Source: Variovorax guangxiensis
GTDB taxonomy: Bacteria > Pseudomonadota > Gammaproteobacteria > Burkholderiales > Burkholderiaceae_C
DNA length: 64,000 nt
NCBI RefSeq assembly: GCF_003952165.1
Contig: NZ_RXFT01000003.1
Location: forward strand, 248,001-312,000
Direction: 5' to 3'
A model generated the notes under the pieces. The model worked only from the letters and a program-made list of their open reading frames with translations, did not search any database and was not told the DNA's origin. Each line of letters opens with the position of its first letter. The stretch's first letter is position 1. The position numbers and the translations under genes are program-made. This document shows positions 20,156 to 29,658 of the stretch, in pieces.

Positions 20156-21364
20156 ATGCCTCTGCCCCATTCATCGCTGCCGCTTGCCGGCGTGCGCGTT
20201 CTCGATCTGTCCCGCATCCTCGCGGGCCCCTGGTGCGGCATGGTGCTGGCCGACATGGGCGCCGAAGTCATCAAGGTGGAGCACCCGGGCCGCGGCGACG
20301 ACACCCGCGACTGGGGCCTGCGCGTCGGCAAGACCGAGACCGCCTACTTCAACAGCGTGAACCGCAACAAGCGGTCCGTCACGCTCGACCTGCAGACGCC
20401 CGAGGGCCAGCAGCTCGCGCGCGATCTCGCGAAGCAGTGCGACGTGGTGATCCAGAACTTCAAGTTCGGCGGCATCGACAAGCTGGGCCTGGGCTACGAG
20501 CAGCTCAGCAAGGAGAACCCGCGCCTCGTCTACTGCTCGATCTCGGGCTACGACCGCACCGGCCCCGAGGCCGCACGCCCCGGCTACGACCTGGTGGTGC
20601 AGGGCGAGGCCGGCCTGATGGCGCTCAACGGCGAGGCGAACCAGCCGCCGCTGAAGTTCGGCGTGGCCGCCGTCGACCTGTTCACCGGCATGTACTCGGC
20701 GCAGGCCATTCTTGCCGCGCTCTACCAGCGCGAGAAGACCGGCAAGGGCCGGCACGTGGAGATGGCGCTCTTCGACTGCGGCCTGATGATCACCGCCTAC
20801 TACGGCCTCGAAGCGCTGCTCATGGGCGAAGACCCGCCGCGCTACGGCAACTCGCATCCGTCGATCGTTCCCTACGGCGTGTTCGACGCGGCCGACGGCC
20901 CGCTGGTCATCACCGTGGGCAACAACGCGCAGTTCGCGCGCTTCTGCACCGAGGTGATCGAGCGGCCCGACCTCGCGGCCGACGAGCGCTTCAAGACCAA
21001 CATCCTGCGCTCGGCCAACCGCGCCGCGCTGCTGCCCGAGCTGCATGCCGAGCTGGCGAAGCGCCAGCGCGCCGACCTGCTCGCGAAGCTCACCGCCGCG
21101 GGCATCCCCTGCGGCGAGGTGCTGGGCCTGCTCGAAGCGCTGAACTCCAAGCGCGCCACCGAGGCCGGCCTCGTGACCACGCAGCCGCACCCCGTGGCCG
21201 GCACGGTCAACGTGCTCGCGCCGCCCTACCGCTTCGACGGCGAGCGCCTGCCGGTGCGCAGCGCGCCGCCCACGCTGGGCGAAGGCACGCACGACGTGCT
21301 GCAGTCGCTGCTGGGGCTGTCGGACGAGAAGCTGGCCGCGCTGAAGGCCGGCGGCGTCGTCTGA
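20156..21364 (+). CDS. CaiB/BaiF-type (family III) CoA-transferase
   Basis: A 402-residue class III CoA-transferase. The start LAGVRVLDLSRILAGPWCGM, the motif NRNKRSVTLDL and the stretch VAAVDLFTGMYSAQAILAALY are typical, and Asp174 is the likely catalytic aspartate. It moves CoA between acids, here probably activating the incoming acid with an acyl-CoA donor. The operon also has a CoA ligase, so two activation routes may exist. The Bug receptor gene follows after 12 bases. Confidence 0.94.
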   Translation: MPLPHSSLPLAGVRVLDLSRILAGPWCGMVLADMGAEVIKVEHPGRGDDTRDWGLRVGKTETAYFNSVNRNKRSVTLDLQTPEGQQLARDLAKQCDVVIQNFKFGGIDKLGLGYEQLSKENPRLVYCSISGYDRTGPEAARPGYDLVVQGEAGLMALNGEANQPPLKFGVAAVDLFTGMYSAQAILAALYQREKTGKGRHVEMALFDCGLMITAYYGLEALLMGEDPPRYGNSHPSIVPYGVFDAADGPLVITVGNNAQFARFCTEVIERPDLAADERFKTNILRSANRAALLPELHAELAKRQRADLLAKLTAAGIPCGEVLGLLEALNSKRATEAGLVTTQPHPVAGTVNVLAPPYRFDGERLPVRSAPPTLGEGTHDVLQSLLGLSDEKLAALKAGGVV

Positions 21365-21376
21365 ACGCACGCATGA

Positions 21377-22396
21377 ATGAACGAACCGAATCCTGAAGAA
21401 ATGAAGTCCATGGCCTCTCCCGCTTTCCGCCCCCTGCGCCGCGCGCTCCTCGCACTCGCCCTGCCCCTCGTCTCCGGCGCGGCCTTCGCCCAGGCCTGGC
21501 CCGCCAAGCCGATCACGCTGATCGTGCCCTTCCCGCCCGGCGGCCCCACTGACGTGGCTTCGCGCATCGTGGCGCAGAAGATGTCGGCCTCGCTCGGCCA
21601 GAGCATCGTGATCGACAACCGCAGCGGCGCCTCGGGCACCGTGGGTGCGGCCACCGCGGCGCGCGCGCCGGCCGACGGCTACACCTTCGTGACGCTGGCC
21701 ACGCCGACGCTTCTGGCCTCGCACCTCTACGGCCCCACCGGCTACGACATCTTCAAGAACTTCACGCCCGTGGGCAGCATTTACGATCTGCCGATCGTGC
21801 TGGTGGTCAACCCTAAGTCGTTGCCCGACGTGACCGGCGTACAGGGCCTGATCGCCAAGGCCAAAGCCGAGGGCGGCAAGCTCAACTACACCAGCGCGGG
21901 CGCCGGCAGCTTCGGCCACCTGACGACCGAGCAGCTCAAGACCATCGGCAAGTTCGACATGCAGCACGTGCCCTACCGCGGCAGCGCGCCGGCCGTGACC
22001 GACCTGATCGGCGGCCAGGTGCCCGCGATGTTCTCCGACCTCGTGGGCGTGCTGCCGCACGTCAAGGCCGGCAAGCTGCGCGCCATCGCGGTCGGCTCCG
22101 GCCAGCGCGTGAGCCTGCTGCCCGACGTGAAGACGGTGGCCGAACAGGGCTTCCCCGGCTTCGACGCCACCTCGTGGGGCGGCCTGCTGGCACCGGCCGG
22201 CACGCCCAAGGACATCGTCGAACGCATGAGCGCCGAGCTGAAGAAGGCACTGGCCGACAAGGAAGTGCAGGACAAGCTGCAGAGCGTCGGCACCTTCGCG
22301 GCCTACCGCACGCCGGAGCAGACGGGCGTGCGCATGCGCGAGGACTTCGAGCGCTGGGGCAAGGTCATTCGCGACAACCACATCACGAACCAGTAG
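21377..22396 (+). CDS. Bug/TctC-family periplasmic receptor
   Basis: A 339-residue Bug protein with a signal peptide ending near AAFAQ and the signatures PITLIVPFPPGGPTDVASRI and IVIDNRSGASGTVGAA. The ATG at 21377 is used, though ATG 21401 (MKSMASP) would give a more usual signal peptide length. It should bind the organic acid degraded by the enzymes of this operon in the periplasm. No tripartite membrane components are encoded nearby. Confidence 0.93.
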   Translation: MNEPNPEEMKSMASPAFRPLRRALLALALPLVSGAAFAQAWPAKPITLIVPFPPGGPTDVASRIVAQKMSASLGQSIVIDNRSGASGTVGAATAARAPADGYTFVTLATPTLLASHLYGPTGYDIFKNFTPVGSIYDLPIVLVVNPKSLPDVTGVQGLIAKAKAEGGKLNYTSAGAGSFGHLTTEQLKTIGKFDMQHVPYRGSAPAVTDLIGGQVPAMFSDLVGVLPHVKAGKLRAIAVGSGQRVSLLPDVKTVAEQGFPGFDATSWGGLLAPAGTPKDIVERMSAELKKALADKEVQDKLQSVGTFAAYRTPEQTGVRMREDFERWGKVIRDNHITNQ

Positions 22397-22439
22397 AACC
22401 ACCGGGCCGGCAGGGCGACGACATCAAGGAGACAAAGAC

Positions 22440-24392
22440 ATGACGCAGAAGTACGAGAACAACTACAGCACCCCGGTCGGCGCGCCATTTCGCCCCGCCC
22501 TTCCCGTTCGCAGCCTCGCCGACATCCGCAAGCTCGAGGAAACGCCGCTTGAACAGGCGCTCACGGTGCGCAGCACCTACGAGATCTTCCGCAACGCCGG
22601 CCATGCCTTCGGCGACAAGACCGCGCTGACCTTCCTGCGCACCGGCAACCCGGCCGACGAGCCGATCCGCTGGTCTTATGCCGAGCTGCTCGCGCGCATC
22701 CACCAGACCGCAAACATGCTGCACACGCTGGGCGTGGGGCCGGACGACGCCGTGGCCGTGCTGCTGCCGGGCTGCCTGGAGTACCACCTGGCGCTCTGGG
22801 GCGGCGAGGCCGCCGGCATCGTGCAGCCGCTGAACCCGCTGCTCACCGACGAGAAGCTGGTCGCGCTGATGACCGCCGGCCGCGCCAAGGTGCTGATCGC
22901 CTACGGCTCCGATGCGGAGTCGGGCATGTGGTCGAAGGCGATGCGCCTGCGCGGCCAGGTGCCCACGCTAACCACCGTGCTGCGCGTGGCGCCGCACGAC
23001 GAGGCGCCGGGTGCGGCAGGCACACTGCCCGATGGAGTGGCCGAATTCGACGTGCTGCGCGCCGCGCAGCCCGACGACCGCCTGGTGAGCGGCCGCGACA
23101 TCGCGCCTTCGGACATCGCCGCCTACTTCCACACCGGGGGCACCACCGGCGCACCCAAGCTGGCGCGCCACAGCCACGGCGCGCAGGTGTTCACCGCCTG
23201 GGCCAGCGTGCAGGTCGCGGGCATGAACGAGAACGGCATCTCCATCAACGGCTATCCGCTGTTCCATGTGGCGGGCGTGCTGCCGGCGTCGCTGTCGTCG
23301 CTGTCGGCTGGCGTGGAGGTGATCATTCCAACGCCCTCGCTGCTGCGCAACAAGGAGGTGCTGGCCAACTACTGGAAGCTGGTGGCGAAGTACCGCCCCA
23401 CGTCGCTGTCGGCCGTGCCCACCGTGCTCGCGGCGCTGGCCAACGTGCCGCTGGACGGCGCGGACATCTCGTCGATCACCTACTGCCGCACCGGCGCCGC
23501 CGTGCTCGCGCCCGAGCTGGCCGCGCGCTTCGAGCGCCTGTTCGGCCTGCACGTGCACGAGAGCCTGGGCATGACCGAGATGGCCGGCATCTCGACCATC
23601 ACACCGCCCGGCGTGAACGGGCCCGCGGGCTGCGTGGGCTTTCGGCTGCCCTACATGCAGATGCGCGTGGTGGCGCTCGACGAGAACGGCAACGCGACCG
23701 ACCGCGAGATGCCGCGCGGCCAGCAGGGCATGGTGCTGTTCAAGTCGCCCAACGTGTTCTCGGGCTTCGTCGACCCTGCCGACAACGCCAAGGCCTTCAC
23801 CGCCGACGGCTGGCTCGCCACCGGCGACCTGGGCTGGATCGACGACGAGGAGCGGCTCAACCTCACCGGCCGCTCGAAGGACCTCATCATCCGCAGCGGC
23901 CACAACATCGACCCCAAGACGATCGAGGACGCGCTTGGCGCGCACCCCGCCGTGCAACTGTGCGCCGCAGTGGGCGCGCCCGATGCCTACGCGGGCGAAC
24001 TGCCCGTGATCTTCGCGACGCTGGTGCCCGGCGCCTCGGCGACCGAAGAAGAGCTGCTCGCCTTCACCTCGGCGCGCGTGGACGAGGCGCCCGCACGGCC
24101 CAAGTGGGTGTCGGTGATCGCGACCATGCCGATGACCAACGTCGGCAAGATCTACAAGCCCGAGCTGCGCGCGATGGCCGCGCTGCAGGTGGTGAACGCC
24201 GCCGTCGCCGAAGCCTGCACCGAGCTGGGCGTGCCCGAGGCCGCACGGCCCGTGGTGAAGACCGAGGGCGAGAGCCTCGTGGTCGTACAGATCGACGGCG
24301 CTGCGGCGGGCACGCTGGCCGCGCCGCTGCAGGAGCAGCTGCACAAGGCGCTGGAGCCCCTGCCCTTCAAGACGCGCATCGCAACGCAGTGA
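22440..24392 (+). CDS. Acyl-CoA synthetase (AMP-binding family)
   Basis: A 650-residue ANL-superfamily enzyme. The phosphate loop YFHTGGTTGAPKLARHSH, the motif LGMTEMAGIS, the hinge region WLATGDLGWIDDEERLNLTGRSKDLIIRSGHNI and the C-terminal lysine region NVGKIYKPELR are visible. It activates an acid with ATP and CoA through an acyl adenylate. At 650 residues it is longer than the common 550; the extra part is an N-terminal segment of about 50 residues and a C-terminal tail of about 60. It matches the role of PimA in pimelate operons. AAGGAGAC precedes the ATG. Confidence 0.93.
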   Translation: MTQKYENNYSTPVGAPFRPALPVRSLADIRKLEETPLEQALTVRSTYEIFRNAGHAFGDKTALTFLRTGNPADEPIRWSYAELLARIHQTANMLHTLGVGPDDAVAVLLPGCLEYHLALWGGEAAGIVQPLNPLLTDEKLVALMTAGRAKVLIAYGSDAESGMWSKAMRLRGQVPTLTTVLRVAPHDEAPGAAGTLPDGVAEFDVLRAAQPDDRLVSGRDIAPSDIAAYFHTGGTTGAPKLARHSHGAQVFTAWASVQVAGMNENGISINGYPLFHVAGVLPASLSSLSAGVEVIIPTPSLLRNKEVLANYWKLVAKYRPTSLSAVPTVLAALANVPLDGADISSITYCRTGAAVLAPELAARFERLFGLHVHESLGMTEMAGISTITPPGVNGPAGCVGFRLPYMQMRVVALDENGNATDREMPRGQQGMVLFKSPNVFSGFVDPADNAKAFTADGWLATGDLGWIDDEERLNLTGRSKDLIIRSGHNIDPKTIEDALGAHPAVQLCAAVGAPDAYAGELPVIFATLVPGASATEEELLAFTSARVDEAPARPKWVSVIATMPMTNVGKIYKPELRAMAALQVVNAAVAEACTELGVPEAARPVVKTEGESLVVVQIDGAAAGTLAAPLQEQLHKALEPLPFKTRIATQ

Positions 24393-24450
24393 CGGAGTAA
24401 CGGCGAGCCGACGATTTTTTGAAACCAAGACCGAGAGACAGAGACAAGCC

Positions 24451-25452
24451 ATGACGACCTTCCGCCTTCCGAACCGCCGCGCCCTGCTGTGCGCCGCCGC
24501 TTCCGCCGCCACGCTGTGCGGACTGCCCGCCGCGCAGGCGCAGGCCCCCTACCCCAACAAGCCCATCCGCATGGTCGTGCCCTTCGCAGCAGGCGGCGCC
24601 ACCGATGTGCTCGCACGCGTGATCGGCCAGAAGATGTCGGCCGGCATGGGCCAGCCCGTCATCATCGACAACAAGCCCGGCGCGGCCGGCATCATCGGCA
24701 CCGACGCGGTCGCCAAGGCTGCACCCGACGGCTACACCATCGTGCTGGGCCTGAGCAATTCGCTCATGACCAACGAGTTCCTCTACGAGAAGCTGCCCTA
24801 CGACACCGCGCGCGACCTCACGCTGGTCTACCAGATCGCGGCGGCGCCGCTGGTGCTGGTGGTGCACCCGAGCGTGTCGGCCAAGACCGGGCCGGAGCTT
24901 CTGAAGTACGTCGTCGCCAACAAGGGCAAGGTGGCCTACGGCTCCTACGGCATCGGCGCGTATCCGCACCTGGCCGGCGCGCACATGAGCCTGGCCACGC
25001 AGTCGGACATGAGCCACGTCGCCTACAAGGGCGAGGCGCCGATGATGCAGGACCTGATCGGCGGCCAGATCCAGATGGCCTACGCCAGCGCGCTGGTGGC
25101 CAAGCCGCACATCGATTCCGGAAAGATCCGCGCCATCGGCGTGAGCGGCGAGCGCCGCATGAGCACGCTGCCCAACGTGCCCACGCTCGCCGAGCAAGGC
25201 CTGAAGGACGAGGCCTACCGCGTGACCGGCTGGCTCGCCATCGCGGCGCCCGCGAAGACGCCCAAGCCCATCGTGGACCGCATCGCCGACGAAGTGCGCA
25301 AGGCCACGCAGCAGCCCGACGTGCGCGAGCGCATCGCGGCCATGGGCTTCGAGATCAAGGAAAGCTCGCCCGAACTCTTCGCCACCGCCTGGAAGGCGGA
25401 GCGCCCCGTGTGGGAGCGCCTCATCAAGCAGTCGGGCGCCAAGCTCGAGTGA
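24451..25452 (+). CDS. Bug/TctC-family periplasmic receptor
   Basis: A 333-residue Bug protein. The signal peptide contains [14 protein letters not shown] and ends near AAQAQ; the twin arginine could allow Tat export. Signatures are [20 protein letters not shown] and [14 protein letters not shown]. It is the second receptor of this operon and differs enough from the one at 21377 to bind another ligand. It lies between the acyl-CoA synthetase and etfB genes. Confidence 0.93.
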   Translation: MTTFRLPNRRALLCAAASAATLCGLPAAQAQAPYPNKPIRMVVPFAAGGATDVLARVIGQKMSAGMGQPVIIDNKPGAAGIIGTDAVAKAAPDGYTIVLGLSNSLMTNEFLYEKLPYDTARDLTLVYQIAAAPLVLVVHPSVSAKTGPELLKYVVANKGKVAYGSYGIGAYPHLAGAHMSLATQSDMSHVAYKGEAPMMQDLIGGQIQMAYASALVAKPHIDSGKIRAIGVSGERRMSTLPNVPTLAEQGLKDEAYRVTGWLAIAAPAKTPKPIVDRIADEVRKATQQPDVRERIAAMGFEIKESSPELFATAWKAERPVWERLIKQSGAKLE

Positions 25453-25498
25453 GCCCTGCGCTCGCCCATTCATTTCTTCTTCATTCAAAGGAACAGCC

Positions 25499-26248
25499 AT
25501 GAAGGTTCTGGTGCCCGTCAAACGGGTCGTCGATTACAACGTGAAGGTGCGCGTGAAGAGCGACGGCACCGGAGTGGACATTGCCAACGTCAAGATGAGC
25601 ATGAACCCCTTCGACGAGATCGCCGTTGAAGAAGCGGTTCGGCTGAAGGAAAAGGGCGTGGTCACCGAAGTGATCGCCGTCTCCTGCGGCGACGCCAAGT
25701 GCCAGGAGACCCTGCGCACCGCCATGGCCATCGGCGCCGACCGCGGCATCCTGGTGGAAACCGCCGAAGAACTACAGCCCTTGGCCGTCGCCAAGCTGCT
25801 GAAGGCGCTGGTCGACAAGGAACAGCCTTCCCTCATCATCCTCGGCAAGCAAGCCATCGACGACGACGCCAACCAGACCGGCCAGATGCTGGCCGCGCTG
25901 GCTGATCTCCCCCAGGCCACCTTCGCCTCCAAGGTCGAAGTCGCAGGCGACAAGGCTACCGTGACCCGCGAAGTCGACGGCGGCCTGGAAACCATCTCCC
26001 TGAGCCTGCCCGCAGTCATCACCACCGACCTGCGCCTGAACGAGCCGCGCTACGTGACGCTGCCGAACATCATGAAGGCCAAGAAGAAGCAGCTCGACAC
26101 GGTCAAGCCCGAAGAGCTGGGCGTGGACGTGAAGCCGCGCCTGAAGACCCTGAAGGTCGCCGAGCCGCCCAAGCGCGGTGCCGGCATCAAGGTGCCCGAC
26201 GTTGCGACGCTGGTGGACAAACTGAAGAACGAAGCGAAGGTGATCTGA
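25499..26248 (+). CDS. etfB: Electron transfer flavoprotein subunit beta
   Basis: A 249-residue EtfB with the typical start [17 protein letters not shown] and the region [25 protein letters not shown] that forms the ETF signature and recognition loop. Together with EtfA it takes electrons from acyl-CoA dehydrogenases and passes them to ETF-ubiquinone oxidoreductase. AAGGAACAG lies just before the ATG. Its codon use is strongly biased, as expected for a highly expressed gene. It may serve both beta-oxidation clusters of this window. Confidence 0.97.
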   Translation: MKVLVPVKRVVDYNVKVRVKSDGTGVDIANVKMSMNPFDEIAVEEAVRLKEKGVVTEVIAVSCGDAKCQETLRTAMAIGADRGILVETAEELQPLAVAKLLKALVDKEQPSLIILGKQAIDDDANQTGQMLAALADLPQATFASKVEVAGDKATVTREVDGGLETISLSLPAVITTDLRLNEPRYVTLPNIMKAKKKQLDTVKPEELGVDVKPRLKTLKVAEPPKRGAGIKVPDVATLVDKLKNEAKVI

Positions 26249-26250
26249 AC

Positions 26251-27183
26251 ATGACCGCACTTGTTATTGCCGAACACGACCACGCCAGCATCAAGCCGGC
26301 CACCCTCAACACCGTGACCGCAGCGCTGGCCTGCGGAGGCGACGTCCACGTGCTCGTGGCCGGTGCCAATGCAGCCGAAGCGGCCAAGGCAGCGGCACAG
26401 ATCGCAGGCGTTTCGAAGGTCATTGCGGCCGACAGCCCGAGCCTTGCTGAAAACCTCGCCGAGAACGTCGCAGCTCAAGTCCTGGCCATCGCTGGCAACT
26501 ACAGCCACATCCTGTTCCCCTCGACCGCCAACGGCAAGAACGTCGCTCCGCGCGTGGCCGCCAAGCTCGATGTGGCGCAGGTCAGCGACATCACGGCCGT
26601 GGTGAGCGCGGACACCTTCGAGCGTCCGATCTACGCCGGCAACGCCATCGCCACCGTGCAGAGCAGCGACGCGACCAAGGTGATCACCGTTCGCACGACC
26701 GGTTTCGATGCGGCAGCCGCCACGGGTGGCAGCGCAGCCGTCGAATCGGCAGCAGGCGTGGCCGACAGCGGCAAGAGCAGCTTCGTGGGCCGCGAGGTCA
26801 CGAAGAGCGAGCGCCCTGAACTGACGGCAGCCAAGATCATCGTCTCGGGCGGCCGTGCGCTGGGCAGCGCAGAGAAGTTCACCGAGGTGATGGCGCCCCT
26901 GGCCGACAAGCTCAACGCCGGCCTCGGCGCCAGCCGTGCAGCCGTCGACGCGGGCTACGCCCCGAACGACTGGCAGGTGGGCCAGACGGGCAAGATCGTC
27001 GCGCCGCAGCTGTACATCGCAGCGGGCATCTCGGGCGCGATCCAGCACTTGGCCGGCATGAAGGACTCCAAGGTGATCGTGGCGATCAACAAGGACGAAG
27101 AGGCCCCGATCTTCTCGGTGGCCGACTACGGCCTCGTCGCCGATCTGTTCACGGCCGTGCCGGAACTGGTGAAGGCGCTGTAG
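26251..27183 (+). CDS. etfA: Electron transfer flavoprotein subunit alpha
   Basis: A 310-residue EtfA. The C-terminal FAD-binding domain is complete: [59 protein letters not shown] and the end [22 protein letters not shown]. It starts 2 bases after the etfB stop. Its last 35 bases overlap the convergent lipoprotein gene at 27149, so the end of etfA is also the left border of the accessory island. Confidence 0.97.
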   Translation: MTALVIAEHDHASIKPATLNTVTAALACGGDVHVLVAGANAAEAAKAAAQIAGVSKVIAADSPSLAENLAENVAAQVLAIAGNYSHILFPSTANGKNVAPRVAAKLDVAQVSDITAVVSADTFERPIYAGNAIATVQSSDATKVITVRTTGFDAAAATGGSAAVESAAGVADSGKSSFVGREVTKSERPELTAAKIIVSGGRALGSAEKFTEVMAPLADKLNAGLGASRAAVDAGYAPNDWQVGQTGKIVAPQLYIAAGISGAIQHLAGMKDSKVIVAINKDEEAPIFSVADYGLVADLFTAVPELVKAL

Positions 27184-27622
27184 GAGCCGCCGAAAGCGGG
27201 TCGCCTTTCTGACAAGGGCACTCGTGCGGGCAAGCGGGCAGGAAGTCGATTTCTGCCCGCCTCAGTTTTTCGCCCTTCAGGCTCGCGCGCGGGTCGTATG
27301 CATATCCTTTCGACGACAGTTCGACGCGCGCTGGGCTGAGCTGAAGCTCCTGGAATATTCTTGCTGCAGCTTTGGCTCGGTCGATTGCCAGCGCTTTCGC
27401 GTGCCGCTCGCCAATTTCAGCAGCGCCTCCGATGAAGAACTTCTCGTGATTCGGGTAGCGCTTTCGGAGCATGTCGATCCACTCTACAAGCCGAACTACC
27501 TGTTCGGTCGTCACCGCCGCCGAGTCGGTCGGGAAGTAGAGGTCGATCGATTTGACAGGACTGCAGGCGAGCGCGGGCAGCATGGGAAGCGCCATCAGCG
27601 CCGCGAGGAATTTATAGGCGGC
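27149..27622 (-). CDS. OmpA-like small lipoprotein, candidate immunity protein
   Basis: From a TTG at 27622, six bases behind GGAG, the protein has 157 residues with a signal peptide and a lipobox ALAC. The mature part ([21 protein letters not shown] ... [26 protein letters not shown] ... [10 protein letters not shown]) resembles an OmpA C-terminal-type fold, though the peptidoglycan-binding residues are not clearly conserved. It overlaps the end of the PAAR metallopeptidase gene by 11 bases, so the two are translationally linked. A lipoprotein facing the periplasm directly after a secreted toxin is a common immunity layout; this role is inference. Longer starts up to 27667 are possible. Confidence 0.65.
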   Translation of the reverse strand, partial: AAYKFLAALMALPMLPALACSPVKSIDLYFPTDSAAVTTEQVVRLVEWIDMLRKRYPNHEKFFIGGAAEIGERHAKALAIDRAKAAARIFQELQLSPARVELSSKGYAYDPRASLKGEKLRRAEIDFLPACPHECPCQKGDPLSAAPTAPSPVPARP

Positions 27623-28616
27623 CAAAGATTTCTCCAAAGACGACGTAGCCCGCAAGACTGTCCGCATTGGTTTTCATGCCTGCCGGGTTTGTCTTCACTG
27701 CCTCCAAAGACTGGGACAAATGATAGATGGTGTCGACGCTGTCAAAGCAGTCCGTGAAGTGCGTCACCTCGTGAATCAGCGTGCTCAGTTGCGAGTCCTT
27801 TTCAGATGACTTGGGTCGCAGGTCGCAAAATTCGAGCGCAATTGCAATCGTGTGGGTTGCGGTTTCGGGCTTGCAGACGGCAGCAACGACGCCGGGCGAA
27901 GTATCGAGCGTGCAGGAAAGAAACTTCCCCGTCTCTTTCGACATACGCACGAAGTTCTTTTCTTCCAGCCCTCGCAAAACCTGCACACAGGCAGCCAAGC
28001 CTTTTTGCAGATACTCGCGCATCGATGAATCGGCGACGCCAAACCAGAGCTTGACGCGAGATTGTGCTTCCTTGTCCCAGCGGGCCAGTTCCGGCAACCG
28101 TCTTTTTGATATCAGTGCGACGGCCAGATCGCGCAGTTCAAGCATCCGCTCGGCGAACTCCTTGTTTGTCATGCTGGGGCAGATGTTTTCAGTTTGCTCC
28201 GCCTCGGCGGGATGCGCGACAACCTCGTCCACGATCTTCTTCGATGCGGCAATCTCCTGGTCATGTGCAACCGCGTGAGTCGATGCCATCGATGCCACGC
28301 TCGACTCTGCTCCCACGGCGTACCACGCGCCGTCGTCGTATGTGGCTGTCTGCTGCAATGTAGAAAGGATCGGCTGCGGCACCGGGCAATGGCAGATCAC
28401 TACGTCGCCCTCCAGCGCCGCCTCGGAGATGAATTCAGGCCGACGCGGGCCGCCAGCCTTGGCAATGATGCCCACGCTGTTACAGCCCTCGCAATACGCC
28501 CTGCCGCCGATCAGCGCAACGCGATGTCCATACAAGTCGAGCATCGGGCCGTCGTAAGGCAACACCCGCCCGCCAGCGGCCGGCGGATCGCCGACCACGA
28601 GAATTTTTCGCTCCAT
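27612..28616 (-). CDS. PAAR-like protein with M35-type metallopeptidase domain, probable T6SS effector
   Basis: A 334-residue protein from the ATG at 28616. The N-terminal 90 residues look like a PAAR domain, which tips the VgrG spike of type VI secretion systems: GDPPAAGGRVLPYDGP, GHRVALIGGRAYCEGC and GDVVICHCP. The C-terminal half resembles lysine-specific metallo-endopeptidases of family M35: HEVTHFTDCFDSVDTIY at 282-298, with His282 and His286 as zinc ligands and Glu283 catalytic, then NADSLAGYV at 317. No other secretion genes are in the window, so this is an orphan spike effector. The small lipoprotein gene overlapping its 3' end may encode immunity. Confidence 0.8.
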   Translation of the reverse strand: MERKILVVGDPPAAGGRVLPYDGPMLDLYGHRVALIGGRAYCEGCNSVGIIAKAGGPRRPEFISEAALEGDVVICHCPVPQPILSTLQQTATYDDGAWYAVGAESSVASMASTHAVAHDQEIAASKKIVDEVVAHPAEAEQTENICPSMTNKEFAERMLELRDLAVALISKRRLPELARWDKEAQSRVKLWFGVADSSMREYLQKGLAACVQVLRGLEEKNFVRMSKETGKFLSCTLDTSPGVVAAVCKPETATHTIAIALEFCDLRPKSSEKDSQLSTLIHEVTHFTDCFDSVDTIYHLSQSLEAVKTNPAGMKTNADSLAGYVVFGEIFGRL

Positions 28617-28741
28617 CGACACGTTCCCTGAGTGATTGGAACGCTGGTTGTATTTCGCCCGCAGAGACAACACTGTTGTCAATCGCAAGCTGAGCGGACC
28701 TAAGTCACGGTGTCGTGCACGTTCACGATCCAAGAACGTGT

Positions 28742-28870
28742 TCAACGTTTTCTGAGCAGAACGAGCAGGAATGCCAGGGGAACGAACTGCAGGCTGGTGT
28801 TGAGCAGCAGCTCGCAGTTCTTCCACGGCCGCCCGCGCCTTTCCAGCCACGCAAAGCCGCGTTCAACGAC
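28742..28870 (-). pseudogene. IS5-family transposase, C-terminal remnant
   Basis: Reading leftwards, the frame encodes VVERGFAWLERRGRPWKNCE and ends in SLQFVPLAFLLVLLRKR before a TGA. This is the typical C-terminal end of IS5-group DDE transposases (VVERTFAWL...RRLWKNCE...LLRR). The catalytic core is not found upstream of it and no inverted repeats were found, so this is a scar. It sits in the accessory island behind the PAAR gene. Confidence 0.6.
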
Positions 28871-29207
28871 CTGATAAAGCGCTGGGCCGGCCAGGTCCGC
28901 TTGCGACGCATTGTGGAAGCTGCATTTTTTGGCAGTCTCCGCGAGTTCGTGCTGTAGCAGCGGCTTCTTCGCCGGCTTCTTCTCTAGAGTGAATGCCCCT
29001 GTCACTCGATGCCCCGCCAAGGGGAGCAGAAAGGCCCGCACACCAATCCACCACCCAGATGTTTGAAGGCTGCTTGCCTCGCGGCAGGTTGTCGGTGCGA
29101 AAGCGCTGATGCAGATGCGAGGTATCAAAAGGCGACGGCCAGGGTGTTACGAGCACCCCGGCCGTCTAACCAAGTTCGTGCAACACCTACGAGAGGACCG
29201 CACAAAA
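28871..29207. other. Non-coding stretch in the island
   Basis: This segment between the transposase remnant and the small gene at 29208 shows no convincing coding region. Open frames exist on both strands but none has a ribosome site or recognisable domain. It may contain further decayed mobile DNA. Confidence 0.4.
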
Positions 29208-29480
29208 ATGGCTACCAAGACTATAGCCCGGCCAACTACGCCGGTAGCTTCCGCAGAAACCGCCCAACAAGACCCGGCGGATCTTCTTGAGAACACCCTT
29301 ACCCAGCTTGAAGCTCTACTGTGGGTCTGCCACGGGGAAGAGATTGATTGGTGCAGCGGTGATGGGCCTCGGCAACTGAACAATCTGCTTTGGCTTGCGG
29401 CTGAGATGGCGCGTAAGGCCGGGGAGTTGTTTCAGATGAACGAGAAGGCGCGATGTGAGGTGCCTGAGACCGGCGGTTAG
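29208..29480 (+). CDS. Small hypothetical protein
   Basis: A 90-residue protein from the ATG at 29208 with GAGAGG eleven bases upstream. After a threonine/alanine-rich start it appears all-helical: DLLENTLTQLEALLWVCHGEE and LNNLLWLAAEMARKAGELFQM. I do not recognise the family; similar small helical proteins occur in phages and plasmids. A perfect 24-base palindrome 10 bases behind the stop may end its transcript. It is the only rightward gene in the island. Confidence 0.6.
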   Translation: MATKTIARPTTPVASAETAQQDPADLLENTLTQLEALLWVCHGEEIDWCSGDGPRQLNNLLWLAAEMARKAGELFQMNEKARCEVPETGG

Positions 29481-29490
29481 TGGCTGGTCT

Positions 29491-29514
29491 GCGGGCCGCG
29501 AATTCGCGGCCCGC
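29491..29514 (+). terminator. Perfect 24-base palindrome, possible terminator
   Basis: The sequence reads the same on both strands over 24 bases and is centred on GAATTC. It could form a strong stem in RNA just after the small gene ending at 29480, but it has no loop and no T-run. It may equally be a protein-binding site or a recombination site. Confidence 0.4.
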
Positions 29515-29658
29515 CTGGGAATGGGAGCGAAGTTGAGGGAATACCGCACTTGGGCTGTCTCAAAGCCAGTCGCAGTCGGCCACTTTCTGACGTATGCAGG
29601 CGTTCAGCTCACGAGCGCGTCTGAGGTGGTCGTGAGATAGGTCGTGGCGATCATGCTC

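Noticed and set aside
28742-29128. Whole leftward frame as an intact transposase gene
   Set aside because: Only the last 40 codons match a transposase; the N-terminal part has no catalytic motif.
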